60,680 nucleotides of DNA from positions 39,610-100,289 of the forward strand of contig DYGG01000004.1 of the NCBI GenBank assembly GCA_020724775.1. The letters are read 5' to 3'. This document shows positions 33,461 to 41,779 of the stretch, piece after piece (positions within the stretch are counted from its first letter, which is position 1; each line of letters starts with the position of its first letter). The notes under the pieces are model-generated. The model had not been told where the DNA came from, ran no database searches, and was given only the letters and a program-made list of their open reading frames with translations. A program made the translations under genes and the position numbers. Source of the DNA: Ignavibacterium sp. Lineage in GTDB: Bacteria; Zixibacteria; MSB-5A5; GN15; PGXB01.

Positions 33461-35328
33461 ATAGAGTGCAGGCAGCCAAATCAATTCTCTGGGTAGTAGT
33501 CGGTTTTGCCGCCGCGGTTGGCATCACCAGGATGATTTACGGTTTGGGCGCCACGACCAATTTGAATGACGCCACGCCCTGGGGGCTCTGGATCGGTTTT
33601 GATGTAATGGCCGGGGTGGCACTCGCTGCGGGGGGATTTGTCATTACTGCCATTGTCTATATAATGAAGCGAGAAGAGTTTCGGCCGATTGTCAAACCGG
33701 CCGTTCTTACCGCCTTCCTCGGATACATAGCGGTAATTATCAGCCTTCTTTTTGACCTGGGGCTCCCCTGGAATATCTGGCATATGCTGATTTTCTGGAA
33801 TCCTCATTCCCCTCTCTTTGAGGTTGGCTGGTGTGTGATGTTATATACCACGGTGCTTCTGCTGGAATTCAGTCCTGTGCCACTGGAAGCGAGCAGCCGG
33901 TATGCTAAAATCCGAACCTTTCTGCTTCGTTTCCGCTTTCCTCTGGTGATGCTGGGAATTATGCTCTCCACGCTGCATCAGTCATCGCTGGGCTCGCTGT
34001 TTCTGATTATGCCGTACAAATCGTATCCGCTCTGGTATTCCGATATTCTTCCGATACTCTTTTTCATTTCGGCGGTGGCGCTGGGACTTATGATGATTAC
34101 GCTGGAAAGCCTGGTGACAAGCCACCTGTATCGACGGCAGGTCGAGACGGAACTTCTTTCCAAACTTGCCCGGGCGTCGGTCTGGGTTCTCTCTATCTAC
34201 GTTCTTACAAAACTTACGGAGATTGTTATCGCGGGAGAATCAAGTCTGATTTTCAACGGCAGTTGGGAGAGTATTCTCTTTATTGTTGAAATAACGATAG
34301 GGGTTCTGGCTCCGATAGTTATTTTCTCAATTCCTCAGTTTCGCCGGAGTCAAAAATGGCTCTGGGCAGGTTCGGTCATGGTAGTCTTCGGTATGGTCTT
34401 CAATCGAATAAATGTGGGGGGCTTGACCATGATGGGGATAACGGGCGACAGTTATTTTCCGTCCTGGATGGAGATTTCTATAAGCGCCGGAGTGGTATCG
34501 GCCGCTGTTCTGGTTTTCTTTTTTGCGGTGGAGAGATTCCATGTCTGGGAAACGCCGCCGCGCCATCCGGAAGCGGAGCCGACCAGCCGTCCCCGCTTCG
34601 ACAGAGTCTCTCAGGTCTGGCTGGGCGCGCCATCGGTTGCGGGCCGAACCAAATACTCCCTGGCGTTTCTTTTCAGTTTTGCCGTGGCGGTGGCGATTGT
34701 TCCGGGGAATGAAATCCAGAGTAAAGGAGCCGTAACGGTGCCGACAATGCCGGCTCGAGGAGGGGATACGTTGTTTATCGACGGCAACCGCGACCTTTAT
34801 GGAGTTGCTTTCAAGCATGAGATGCATATTTCGCAGAACGGGCAGAAGCAGTCCTGCGTTCTCTGTCATCATATGAATATTCCGATGGATAAACAGAGCG
34901 GCTGTTATCGCTGCCATAAATCGATGTATCAGGAGTCGGACGCCTTCGGACACCAGTGGCATAGTTCTCCCCGGGGCGGCAATATAGCCTGCGTACAGTG
35001 CCATGAGGATGGGCGGGAGAGAACAGCGGCATCGGCAAAGAAGTGCGATAATTGTCACCGGGACCTGCTACCCGATGGAGCCAGAATAAAGCATGAGCGG
35101 AATATTGCGCCATCCTATGTCGATGCCATGCATCGCCTCTGCGTCGATTGCCATAAAGAGAAAGCCCTGACGTTGGAGGGAAAAGGGGACCTGGCGCGAT
35201 GTGCCCGGTGTCATGAAACTGTTCCGCCCGAGTATATGAGTCCCGGGGCGCCGCTTTTGGGGAACAGACCATATTTCAACCGGGTAATGATGCCGGGGGC
35301 GGAGAGTTTGCTAAAGGCGGATGATTGA
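33457..35328 (+). CDS. NrfD/HybB-like quinone-interacting subunit fused to hexaheme cytochrome c
   Basis: 623 residues. Residues 1-420 are an NrfD/PsrC-type membrane protein of about ten helices, starting ILWVVVGFAAAVGITRMIYGLG with ATPWGLWIGFDVMAGVALAAGG. Residues about 440-600 hold six CxxCH heme motifs (CVLCH, CYRCH, CVQCH, CDNCH, CVDCH, CARCH), between about 465 and 585. NrfD and multiheme cytochrome are normally separate genes (HmcC and HmcA, DsrP and DsrJ). Fusion would fix the heme domain on the periplasmic side of the quinone site. The stop overlaps the kinase start by eight bases. Confidence 0.9.
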   Translation: MNRVQAAKSILWVVVGFAAAVGITRMIYGLGATTNLNDATPWGLWIGFDVMAGVALAAGGFVITAIVYIMKREEFRPIVKPAVLTAFLGYIAVIISLLFDLGLPWNIWHMLIFWNPHSPLFEVGWCVMLYTTVLLLEFSPVPLEASSRYAKIRTFLLRFRFPLVMLGIMLSTLHQSSLGSLFLIMPYKSYPLWYSDILPILFFISAVALGLMMITLESLVTSHLYRRQVETELLSKLARASVWVLSIYVLTKLTEIVIAGESSLIFNGSWESILFIVEITIGVLAPIVIFSIPQFRRSQKWLWAGSVMVVFGMVFNRINVGGLTMMGITGDSYFPSWMEISISAGVVSAAVLVFFFAVERFHVWETPPRHPEAEPTSRPRFDRVSQVWLGAPSVAGRTKYSLAFLFSFAVAVAIVPGNEIQSKGAVTVPTMPARGGDTLFIDGNRDLYGVAFKHEMHISQNGQKQSCVLCHHMNIPMDKQSGCYRCHKSMYQESDAFGHQWHSSPRGGNIACVQCHEDGRERTAASAKKCDNCHRDLLPDGARIKHERNIAPSYVDAMHRLCVDCHKEKALTLEGKGDLARCARCHETVPPEYMSPGAPLLGNRPYFNRVMMPGAESLLKADD

Positions 35329-36829
35329 TATGACACCGGAAGAATTGATAACGGAAGAATTCAAAAGGTCTCTCGACAGGCGTCTGCTGGAGATAATACC
35401 GTTCAATGTAACGATAATTGACCGGCAGTATCGAATTCTTCGCGCCAACGGCCGTTTTGAAAGCGCCTTTGGCGAATGGCGCGGAAAATACTGCTATGAG
35501 GCATATAAAGGGCGCCGCGAGCCATGCCCCAACTGCCGGGCAATGAAATCATTTGATGACGGTCGGGAGCGGGTAATGGATGAAGTGGGACTGGACCGGA
35601 AGGGGCGTCAGGCACATTACCTCTGTCATATAGCGCCGATTCGAATTGAAGACGGCGCGATTAAGTATCTTCTGGGGATGTCGCACGATATAACCGAGAG
35701 TAAAGACCGGGAGCGGGAGTACGACATCTTTTTCGAGCGCGTCCCCTGTTACATAACAATCATCGACCGGGATTACAAGATTATCCGCGCCAACAATCTT
35801 TTCAAGGAGACTTTCGGCAATCCACTCGGGGAATACTGTTACAAGATATATAAGCGGCGTTCCAGCCGCTGCCCGCGCTGTCCGGCGGCAAAGAGTTTCG
35901 CCGACCATGGGACGCACTCGGCTGAGCAGGTGGGAATAACCAGAAAAGGGCGAACGGCGCATTATGTAGTAACCACGTCTCCGCTGACTCGCGACGAAGA
36001 GGAGATTCAGCATGTCATTGAAATCTCGACCGACGTGACCGAAATAAAAGCGATGGAAAAAGAGATGCTGGAGGCGGAACGTCTGGCGGCGGTGGGCCAG
36101 ACGGTCGCGGGACTGGCGCACAGCATTAAGAATATCCTGATGGGTCTGGAGGGAGGCAAGTATATTGTCAGCGTCGGTCTCAAAAAGAACCAGCCGGAAA
36201 TGATATCGCAGGGGTGGGAAATGCTGGAGCGGAATTTTGACAAGACTACCTCCCTGGTTAAAGATTTTCTCAATTTCGCCAAAGGACAGCGCCCCGAAGT
36301 CCGGATGAGCGACCCTAATGCGCTGGTAACGGAAATAGTCGACCTCTATAAAGAGGTTGCCGCCAAAGCCGGAATTGAATTGAAGGCGGAACTTGACGCC
36401 AGAGTCAAGCCGGCGCCGCTCGACCCGAAAGGGATACATACCTGCCTGACCAATCTGGTATCGAATGCGATTGACGCCTGCCAAATGAGCGAGCGACCGG
36501 ACCGGATGGTCATCATCAGGACGGTTGAAGAAAAAGGGAAACTTGTATTCGAAGTGGACGACAACGGCCTGGGGATGGATTGCGAAATCAAGCGGAAGAT
36601 ATTTACCACCTTTTTCACCACGAAAGGGGGAGGGGGAACCGGCCTGGGGCTTTTGACGACCCGGAAAATAGTTCAGGAGCATGGCGGGATTATTGATGTG
36701 AAATCGCGAAGCGGGAAAGGAGCCCGTTTTCGTATGGAATTGCCGCGTAAACGGCTGCGGCAACTTCTGGACATAGGTAATTCCCCTCAAACGGAGAATG
36801 AGAATACTCCAGTAAAGGAGAGTTCATGA
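35321..36829 (+). CDS. Double-PAS histidine kinase with cysteine-rich PAS domains
   Basis: 502 residues, no transmembrane helix, so cytoplasmic. Two PAS domains (about 20-130 and 138-245) both have the pattern YCYxxYK-x(6)-CPxC: CYEAYKGRREPCPNC and CYKIYKRRSSRCPRC. The HisKA H-box AGLAHSIKNIL has its phospho-His near 266, and the HATPase domain has N-box NLVSNAIDACQ, DDNGLGM and GGGGTGLGL. Phospho-receivers follow. The cysteines suggest redox, metal or thiol sensing, which is inference. It overlaps the NrfD gene by eight bases; an ATG nine bases later is an alternative start. Confidence 0.93.
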   Translation: MIDMTPEELITEEFKRSLDRRLLEIIPFNVTIIDRQYRILRANGRFESAFGEWRGKYCYEAYKGRREPCPNCRAMKSFDDGRERVMDEVGLDRKGRQAHYLCHIAPIRIEDGAIKYLLGMSHDITESKDREREYDIFFERVPCYITIIDRDYKIIRANNLFKETFGNPLGEYCYKIYKRRSSRCPRCPAAKSFADHGTHSAEQVGITRKGRTAHYVVTTSPLTRDEEEIQHVIEISTDVTEIKAMEKEMLEAERLAAVGQTVAGLAHSIKNILMGLEGGKYIVSVGLKKNQPEMISQGWEMLERNFDKTTSLVKDFLNFAKGQRPEVRMSDPNALVTEIVDLYKEVAAKAGIELKAELDARVKPAPLDPKGIHTCLTNLVSNAIDACQMSERPDRMVIIRTVEEKGKLVFEVDDNGLGMDCEIKRKIFTTFFTTKGGGGTGLGLLTTRKIVQEHGGIIDVKSRSGKGARFRMELPRKRLRQLLDIGNSPQTENENTPVKESS

Positions 36830-37350
36830 ACAATAAACTGAATAAGACGGTGCTTCTTGTTGACGATGAAGCCGATGTCCGCGCCTTTCTATCGGTGGCC
36901 CTTCAGGAAGCCGGATTCAATGTCGAAATCGCCTGCGATGGAAATGAGGCTCTGGAGAAAGTGAAAAGAAATAAACCGGATATCATTTCGCTCGACCTGG
37001 TGATGCCGGGGAAATCGGGAGTGATGTTCCATCGGGAACTTATCCGGAACAAAGAATGGGCAAGAATCCCGATTATCATTGTCACCGGTCATGCCCGGGA
37101 TGAAATCGGCAAAGCCGACCTGAAAGAACTGACTATGTCCGGTCCGGGAATCTATCTGGAGAAACCGGTCAAGCCGGACAACTATATAGCGGCTGTCAAG
37201 AAAATATTGGGGATGGAGATTACGGGAGCGGAAAAAGAAGCGGCGGAAACGGTAGAGTTGCAGAACAGGCTTAAGAACATGGTGGACCGGGCCGACCCGG
37301 AAACTTTGAAGAAAATAAATGAACTCCTGTCGGGGGAAAAGGACGAATAA
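36826..37350 (+). CDS. CheY-like response regulator with helical C-terminal extension
   Basis: 174 residues. Receiver domain residues 1-130: LLVDDEADV acidic pair, phospho-acceptor Asp in ISLDLVMPGKSG (about residue 58), Thr in IVTGHA and Lys in LEKPVKP. Residues 135-174 are charged and helical (AETVELQNRLKNMVDRADPETLKKINELL), not a known DNA-binding domain. Its start overlaps the kinase stop by four bases (ATGA), so it is the kinase's likely partner. Confidence 0.93.
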   Translation: MNNKLNKTVLLVDDEADVRAFLSVALQEAGFNVEIACDGNEALEKVKRNKPDIISLDLVMPGKSGVMFHRELIRNKEWARIPIIIVTGHARDEIGKADLKELTMSGPGIYLEKPVKPDNYIAAVKKILGMEITGAEKEAAETVELQNRLKNMVDRADPETLKKINELLSGEKDE

Positions 37351-37377
37351 TCTATTGCTACCAACAAGACGGAAAGG

Positions 37378-37788
37378 ATGATGAATATGGCGAAGAAAAT
37401 CATGATAGTAGATGACGAAGCGGATATTCAGACTTTTCTGACAACGCTTCTGAAAGAGCATGGGTATGAGACAATGGCGGTATCGGACGGTGAAAAAGGG
37501 TGGGAGGCTCTCAAGGTTTTCCGTCCCGACCTGATAACGTTGGATGTCATCATGCCGAAAGAAACCGGTCAGAAATTTTACCGGAGACTGGTCAAGGATT
37601 CCGAATTCAAAGATATCCCGGTAATCATTCTGAGCGGGGTGACGAGATATAAAGAACTTTTCGGACGGGACCATGTGACGATGCCGAAGCCGTACGCATT
37701 TGTGGAGAAGCCGATCGTTCCGGAAGAACTGGTGGCAATGATTCGGGAAGCGCTCGTCTCCAGCAAAAAATCCAAAGCGGCTCGGTGA
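37378..37788 (+). CDS. CheY-like single-domain response regulator
   Basis: 136 residues, receiver only: IMIVDDEADIQ, phospho-acceptor in ITLDVIMPKETG (near 57), Ser in ILSGVT replacing the usual Thr, and Lys in FVEKPIVP. No output domain. Translation may begin at ATG 37378 or at ATG 37387 (MAKKIM), with AAAGGA upstream. The two receivers have no output, so signalling to the sigma-54 activator or the enzyme complex must be by phosphorelay or contact. Confidence 0.92.
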   Translation: MMNMAKKIMIVDDEADIQTFLTTLLKEHGYETMAVSDGEKGWEALKVFRPDLITLDVIMPKETGQKFYRRLVKDSEFKDIPVIILSGVTRYKELFGRDHVTMPKPYAFVEKPIVPEELVAMIREALVSSKKSKAAR

Positions 37789-37847
37789 ATCGAATCACCC
37801 AGCCGCTTCGGGGTAACGAACCTCTTCTGATTATAAGGAGGGGAGAT

Positions 37848-38228
37848 TTATTTGTGCCGGTGGTCACATCCCAGTTCGGGATGGTTAACCAGTTCTCCTT
37901 TAAGGTAAAGAGAGGCGGCCTGCTCGCAGTTGGTGATTTCGGTGATGACGGCCTCGATGCCGGCCTCTGCCAGGTCGTTATAGAGTCTTCGCCCCATCCC
38001 ATGCGAAATGACCGCGGTGCAGTCGCGCAGAGCGGCAAGAATCGGGGCGTGACTGTGATGGTTTGAGCCATGTTTTTCCGCACCCAGGGTGTGACCGGTA
38101 AAGAGGTTGGGGCGGAATTCCTCTGTCAGTATCTGGCCGTTATGAGCGGTGTAGATGATAAAGCCGCTCGCTCGTCCAAAATGTGAGGCGATATTCTTGC
38201 GGTCGTCAGTGGCTACGGCTATCTTCAT
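37848..38228 (-). CDS. NifX-type iron-molybdenum cofactor-binding family protein
   Basis: 126 residues. MKIAVATDDRKNIASHFGRASGFIIY is the family's start; HGMGRRLYNDLAEAGIEAV and a C-terminal GCDHRHK follow. The loop between (TLGAEKHGSNHHSHAPI) and the C-terminus are rich in His. These small proteins accompany DUF134 regulators and Mrp/orange-protein genes in anaerobes and may carry a metal cluster. ATG at 38228 is chosen, with AGAGGT upstream; it overlaps the zinc-ribbon gene by 23 bp. It is the last gene of the DUF134 operon and converges on the redox operon. Confidence 0.9.
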   Translation of the reverse strand: MKIAVATDDRKNIASHFGRASGFIIYTAHNGQILTEEFRPNLFTGHTLGAEKHGSNHHSHAPILAALRDCTAVISHGMGRRLYNDLAEAGIEAVITEITNCEQAASLYLKGELVNHPELGCDHRHK

Positions 38229-38424
38229 TTTTCTTTGACCTCTTTTCTGCAATCTTCAGATGATGCTCGCTTCCTTCACGGAGAAGTTTGGCGCCGCATT
38301 TGGGGCATTTTTCTTCGATGCAGGGAAGATTGGGATAATGTCCTTTGCGGAATCCGCACTTGGGGCAGACACAGAATCCCCCCGGGCCCAAGCCGGGTCC
38401 GCCGGTCCTGGTCATCTTCCCCAT
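38206..38424 (-). CDS. Small zinc-ribbon/rubredoxin-like protein
   Basis: 72 residues. CVCPKCGFRKGHYPNLPCIEEKCPKCGAKLLREG supplies two CPxC knuckles and one extra Cys, fitting a zinc-ribbon or rubredoxin-like metal site. A Gly/Pro-rich N-terminus and a basic C-terminus flank it. Such proteins travel with DUF134 and NifX-type genes. Its start overlaps the DUF134 gene by 13 bp. Confidence 0.8.
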   Translation of the reverse strand: MGKMTRTGGPGLGPGGFCVCPKCGFRKGHYPNLPCIEEKCPKCGAKLLREGSEHHLKIAEKRSKKNEDSRSH

Positions 38425-38903
38425 CGTCCACCGCCTCCATGACCGTGTCTTCCACCGCCGCGACCGCCTCCGCCGCCACGGGCATAGCCGCGGTCAGATT
38501 CGGCTCGATGGAAATTAGCGCTTTGACAATGGGGACAGGCGGCCGGTCGTCCGCCGCCATATGCCACCTGCCACTGGTGTCCACAGGCGGCGCATTGGAA
38601 TTTTCTTTCTACCGCCATTTCAACAGTACCTCCTTCTATTCGGAGCGCTTTGCCTCCCACCAGCGCCTCGGCGATTTTTTTATGAGCCGAATCGAGAATT
38701 CGCCCGAAGGTGGCGCGCGAGATATTCATCTTCGCCGCGGCATCTTCCTGGTATAAGCCGTCCAGGTCGGCCAGCCGCACCGCTTCCAGCTCATCAAGAA
38801 CCAGCACGACTTCATCAAGTGAGGTCAAGGGGACTCCTCGCGGCTTGAAATAACTGACCTGTGGGGCGCCGCGAACTCGTCGGGCGCAATGGGGACGGGG
38901 CAT
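38412..38903 (-). CDS. DUF134 (UPF0251) family DNA-binding regulator
   Basis: 163 residues. MPRPHCARRVRGAPQVSYFKPRGVPL opens the DUF134 domain, with sigma-70 region-4-like HTH LYQEDAAAKMNISRATFGRILDSAHKKIAEAL (about 55-85). A zinc-ribbon-like part has CAACGHQW and CPHCQS. The C-terminus is Gly/His/Arg-rich. The start is ATG at 38903, with AAAGGAG eight bases upstream; the open frame reaching 39005 is not needed. The palindrome in its own promoter suggests autoregulation. Confidence 0.92.
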   Translation of the reverse strand: MPRPHCARRVRGAPQVSYFKPRGVPLTSLDEVVLVLDELEAVRLADLDGLYQEDAAAKMNISRATFGRILDSAHKKIAEALVGGKALRIEGGTVEMAVERKFQCAACGHQWQVAYGGGRPAACPHCQSANFHRAESDRGYARGGGGGRGGGRHGHGGGGRWGR

Positions 38904-38925
38904 TATATTGACTCCTTTCAAAGGT

Positions 38926-38954
38926 ATTATGAGCATATGCTCATAATTTGTCAA
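38926..38954 (-). promoter_or_regulatory. Promoter with 22-bp perfect palindromic operator
   Basis: On the minus strand, -35 TTGACA (38949-38954), 17-bp spacer, -10 CATAAT (38926-38931). The palindrome ATTATGAGCAT / ATGCTCATAAT fills 38926-38947, covering the spacer and the -10 element. It starts 23 bp upstream of the DUF134 start, a layout typical of repression by a dimeric regulator. Confidence 0.75.
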
Positions 38955-39079
38955 GGACTTTTTTTGATATAAATGGGAATTGGGGGGTATTTCCGGCCGG
39001 AACATATATTATATTATTGGCGCAGGCTTGATTAGCCCGCGCCGTAATTACTATACTGTCACAAGCAAGGAAGCAAAGG

Positions 39080-39865
39080 ATGCGGTCCATTATTATCGGT
39101 TGTTTTGGCCTGTTCGCGGCTCTGACTCTGCCGGAAAGGGGAAACGGCGCGGAAGGGATAAGATATCACCCCGATGGAGTTTTGGGGCATCCCAGCCTTC
39201 ATATTATAGGGCAGTACAGTTCGGTCACGGCGCTGAAAGGGACCGCTTATGTTGACCGGCAGTATCTCGGTTTCGGATTCAAGATTCCCGTGATGAGTCA
39301 GGTGACGGTCGGCGGCAATTATTGCACCCTGATTGAAGATTCGGTGGTTCATTCTTATTGCCTCAAGTTTTCTTACTATACAGTCAATCCACTTATAAAC
39401 CAGAGCAAGGTAAGCCCGGATGGTCCGGTGGGGATACCGGTATTCCTGGCTCTGGCGGGAGGATATTTCCCGGACCGCAATCCGGGGAAGCAGCGGTTTC
39501 TTGCCGGGCTGGAAGCGATTTATCCGCTAACTCCCCGTTTTTCGTTAGCGGTTGGCGGAAAATATTATGAAGAGGACTCGCCCAGGTTAGTCGACAACTT
39601 TTACGGTCGGCTTGCCTGGTATCTGACGTCGTATGAGACGGAGGCAGTTTACAGCAATCCGGATGGTCCGGAAGGATGGCCGTCGTTTTTGATAACCGGC
39701 GGCGGCTCGAAACATGGGGTATTTGGGCAACTTGATATGGTCTTTGCGCTGGAGCCAAAGATGACGTTGGCGCTATATATAAAAGGGGAGAGGGTGCCGG
39801 TGCCATATTTTCGGGCGGCCTCGGCCGGAATTTATTTGCATTATTATCCGGGGAATGGGGAGTAG
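39080..39865 (+). CDS. Probable outer-membrane beta-barrel protein
   Basis: 261 residues with a signal peptide (residues 1-22, up to GNGA). The mature part has alternating aromatic/hydrophobic strands and Gly-rich turns, such as YLGFGFKIPVMSQVTVGGNYC and FSLAVGGKYYEEDS, and ends GIYLHYYPGNGE, as in small outer-membrane barrels. I do not recognise a family. Its last codons are part of the tandem 213-bp repeat that follows. Confidence 0.7.
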   Translation: MRSIIIGCFGLFAALTLPERGNGAEGIRYHPDGVLGHPSLHIIGQYSSVTALKGTAYVDRQYLGFGFKIPVMSQVTVGGNYCTLIEDSVVHSYCLKFSYYTVNPLINQSKVSPDGPVGIPVFLALAGGYFPDRNPGKQRFLAGLEAIYPLTPRFSLAVGGKYYEEDSPRLVDNFYGRLAWYLTSYETEAVYSNPDGPEGWPSFLITGGGSKHGVFGQLDMVFALEPKMTLALYIKGERVPVPYFRAASAGIYLHYYPGNGE

Positions 39866-40065
39866 GTTAGGTGATATTCTCAGATTATTGTCTGAAGGAA
39901 TTCATTGTGCGGAGAGATGGCATAGGGCGCAGGAGAGAATCTTGCCGCGAGTCGCCGCGCTCGGGGACTCGCCGAGGAGAGCGTTTGGGACAGCGGGGCA
40001 CCGAGGGAATATCGTCAGGTCTCGCCTCCCGTTTGAAACGGGAGCCTAAGACCTGACGAAACCAA
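39853..40065 (+). repeat. 213-bp tandem unit 1 (begins in the gene's last codons)
   Basis: Starts in the barrel gene's final 13 bases and ends after a hairpin (40014-40057) with arms GTCAGGTCT / AGACCTGAC around CTCCCGTTT-G-AAACGGGAG. It also contains a decayed form of the GTCGCC module (39945-39992). Two ORFs of about 64 codons in each unit are artefacts. Confidence 0.9.
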
Positions 40066-40278
40066 GAATGGGGAGTAGGTTAGGTGATATTCTCAGATTA
40101 TTGTCTGAAGGAATTCATTGTGCGGAGAGATGGCATAGGGCGCAGGAGAGAATCTTGCCGCGAGTCGCCGCGCTCGGGGACTCGCCGAGGAGAGCGTTTG
40201 GGACAGCGGGGCACCGAGGGAATATCGTCAGGTCTCGCCTCCCGTTTGAAACGGGAGCCTAAGACCTGACGAAACCAA
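40066..40278 (+). repeat. 213-bp tandem unit 2
   Basis: Second unit; I saw no differences from unit 1. It begins with a second copy of the barrel gene's tail and ends with the same hairpin (40227-40270). Confidence 0.9.
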
Positions 40279-40680
40279 GAATGATCTGTTGAGTAGGCCA
40301 AAATCTCTCCCTGGGCGCTGTGGTTACTTGGGTTTTGGCATCTTTGTAGCGACGAACCCCGCCGCGGCGGGTTCGTCTGAATTCTGGGTCGACACACGTG
40401 GGTCGACCCCTACGAAGCCATTATAATTTAAAATTCACTCAGGTGCCTCACGCAACGGGTGAGTATTTTTTCTCTGGCTACAGATTATCGATTTAAAAAA
40501 AACCTCCCCGATGTCCGAATTCGAATCCGTTTCCGACAGAGCGAGAATGAGAAACCCGACACCCGTTAGTTCCATTTCTGACAGGAGAGCCGCCATGGCG
40601 GGGTGACGGCGCTGGAGATCTTCAACAGTCTGGAAATTGCCACTGGCGGTTGTATTCGACCGCCGCCCCGATAATATCTC
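40279..40680. repeat. Intergenic modular hairpins
   Basis: No gene seen. Modules: GCCAAAATC...GGGTTTTGGC (40299-40340), CGAACCCCGCCG-CGGCGGGTTCG (40354-40375), a GGGTCGAC...GGGTCGACCC stem followed by CATTATAATTTAAAATTC (40385-40437). The first and third recur near 51160 and 48410. Confidence 0.75.
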
Positions 40681-41589
40681 CTACACCGACTCCCGTATCG
40701 CCAGGTAACTGCGGTAGCGGTACTCGGGAATCTTGCCGCTTTCCACCGCCGCTTTCACGGCGCAATCCGGCTCCGGTCCATGGGCGCATCCGGGAAAACG
40801 ACAGTCGCAAGCATAATCAAAAAACTCCGGGTAGTGATTGACCACATCATCTTTCTCCAGGTCCCAGATACCGAGCACTTTCAAGCCGGGGCTATCCACC
40901 ACAAAGCCGCCGAAAGGAAGTTCGAAGAGTTCCACCACGGTGGTAGTATGTATCCCCCTATCGGTATGCTCGGAAACTTCTCCTTCTTTCAAATTCAATC
41001 CCGGGATAAGACGATTAATCAGCGCCGTCTTGCCGACTCCGGAGTGACCGGCGAATATGGTGCGATGCCCATCCAATGCCTCGGTAAGAGCCTCCAGTCC
41101 CTCGCCGCTTTTGGCAGAGACAAAGTGGATAGTAATCTTGATAGCCTCGTACCCTCGTTTCAGTTCCTGAAGGATTTCCGGTCTGTCCAGGTCGGTCTTA
41201 TTAATAATGACCAGGGGAGTCAGATTTCCGATATCAGCGGAGATCAGGAAACGGTCAATCAGTCCCGGTTTGAGGGGGGGATTTTTGACCGATGCCACCG
41301 CCGCCAGCCGGTCGATATTGGCGGCGATTATCTGCTTTTTGGAGATTTTCCCTTTAGCCGGGCGGAAAAACATGCTTCGCCGCGGCTTGATACTCTCGAT
41401 AACTCCGGCGCCGCCCTTATCGAGCGCGAATGCGACATCATCGCCGACCGCAACGGCGGCGACGGCGTCACTCTTGAAGCGGAGACGGCCCCTGATTTTA
41501 CACGGGATATCCTGATTATTGTGACGGACGATAAATGAATTACCGTGAGCGCGAACTACAATCCCCTCAAATATTGCTGTATCGCTCAT
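40681..41589 (-). CDS. rsgA: Ribosome small-subunit biogenesis GTPase RsgA (YjeQ)
   Basis: 302 residues. N-terminal OB-fold, then a circularly permuted GTPase with motif order G4-G5-G1-G2-G3: NKTD, SAKSGEG, GHSGVGKTALINRL, and VDSPGLK; the C-terminal zinc motif is C-x5-C...H-x-C in YACDCRFPGCAHGPEPDC. It checks late 30S maturation. ATG at 41589 overlaps the end of the small upstream gene by 23 bp. Confidence 0.95.
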   Translation of the reverse strand: MSDTAIFEGIVVRAHGNSFIVRHNNQDIPCKIRGRLRFKSDAVAAVAVGDDVAFALDKGGAGVIESIKPRRSMFFRPAKGKISKKQIIAANIDRLAAVASVKNPPLKPGLIDRFLISADIGNLTPLVIINKTDLDRPEILQELKRGYEAIKITIHFVSAKSGEGLEALTEALDGHRTIFAGHSGVGKTALINRLIPGLNLKEGEVSEHTDRGIHTTTVVELFELPFGGFVVDSPGLKVLGIWDLEKDDVVNHYPEFFDYACDCRFPGCAHGPEPDCAVKAAVESGKIPEYRYRSYLAIRESV

Positions 41590-41779
41590 CGCCCTCGTCC
41601 ATGAGGATATCGCGCCAGTCACGCTCGTCATCTTCGAGTTGACGTTTCAGTCGGCGCGCTTCTTTCTTGTCGCCGTTTTTGCGAGCCTGCTCTTTTCTTT
41701 GAGCCAGCTCCCATTCCTGCTGACGGCGCGATTTGCGAGTCTGCTTGGGATTTCCTTTGAACCCTTTTTTGTCGTACAT
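41567..41779 (-). CDS. Small highly charged hypothetical protein
   Basis: 70 residues, mostly Lys/Arg/Glu/Asp/Gln. The N-terminal half is basic (MYDKKGFKGNPKQTRKSRR), the C-terminal part acidic (EDDERDWRDILMDEGDERY), and the middle is probably a single helix. I recognise no family. Overlap with rsgA on the same strand suggests they are made together. No clear ribosome site is seen, so this is a moderate-confidence gene. Confidence 0.5.
   Translation of the reverse strand: MYDKKGFKGNPKQTRKSRRQQEWELAQRKEQARKNGDKKEARRLKRQLEDDERDWRDILMDEGDERYSNI

Noticed and set aside
35549-36790. 413-codon minus-strand ORF opposite the kinase gene
   Set aside because: The opposite strand encodes a complete PAS-PAS-HisKA-HATPase protein with all motifs; the antisense frame has none.
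39855-40269. Paired ORFs of 64 and 61 codons repeated twice
   Set aside because: They lie wholly in the 213-bp tandem repeat, cover a hairpin and have no ribosome site or protein-like composition.
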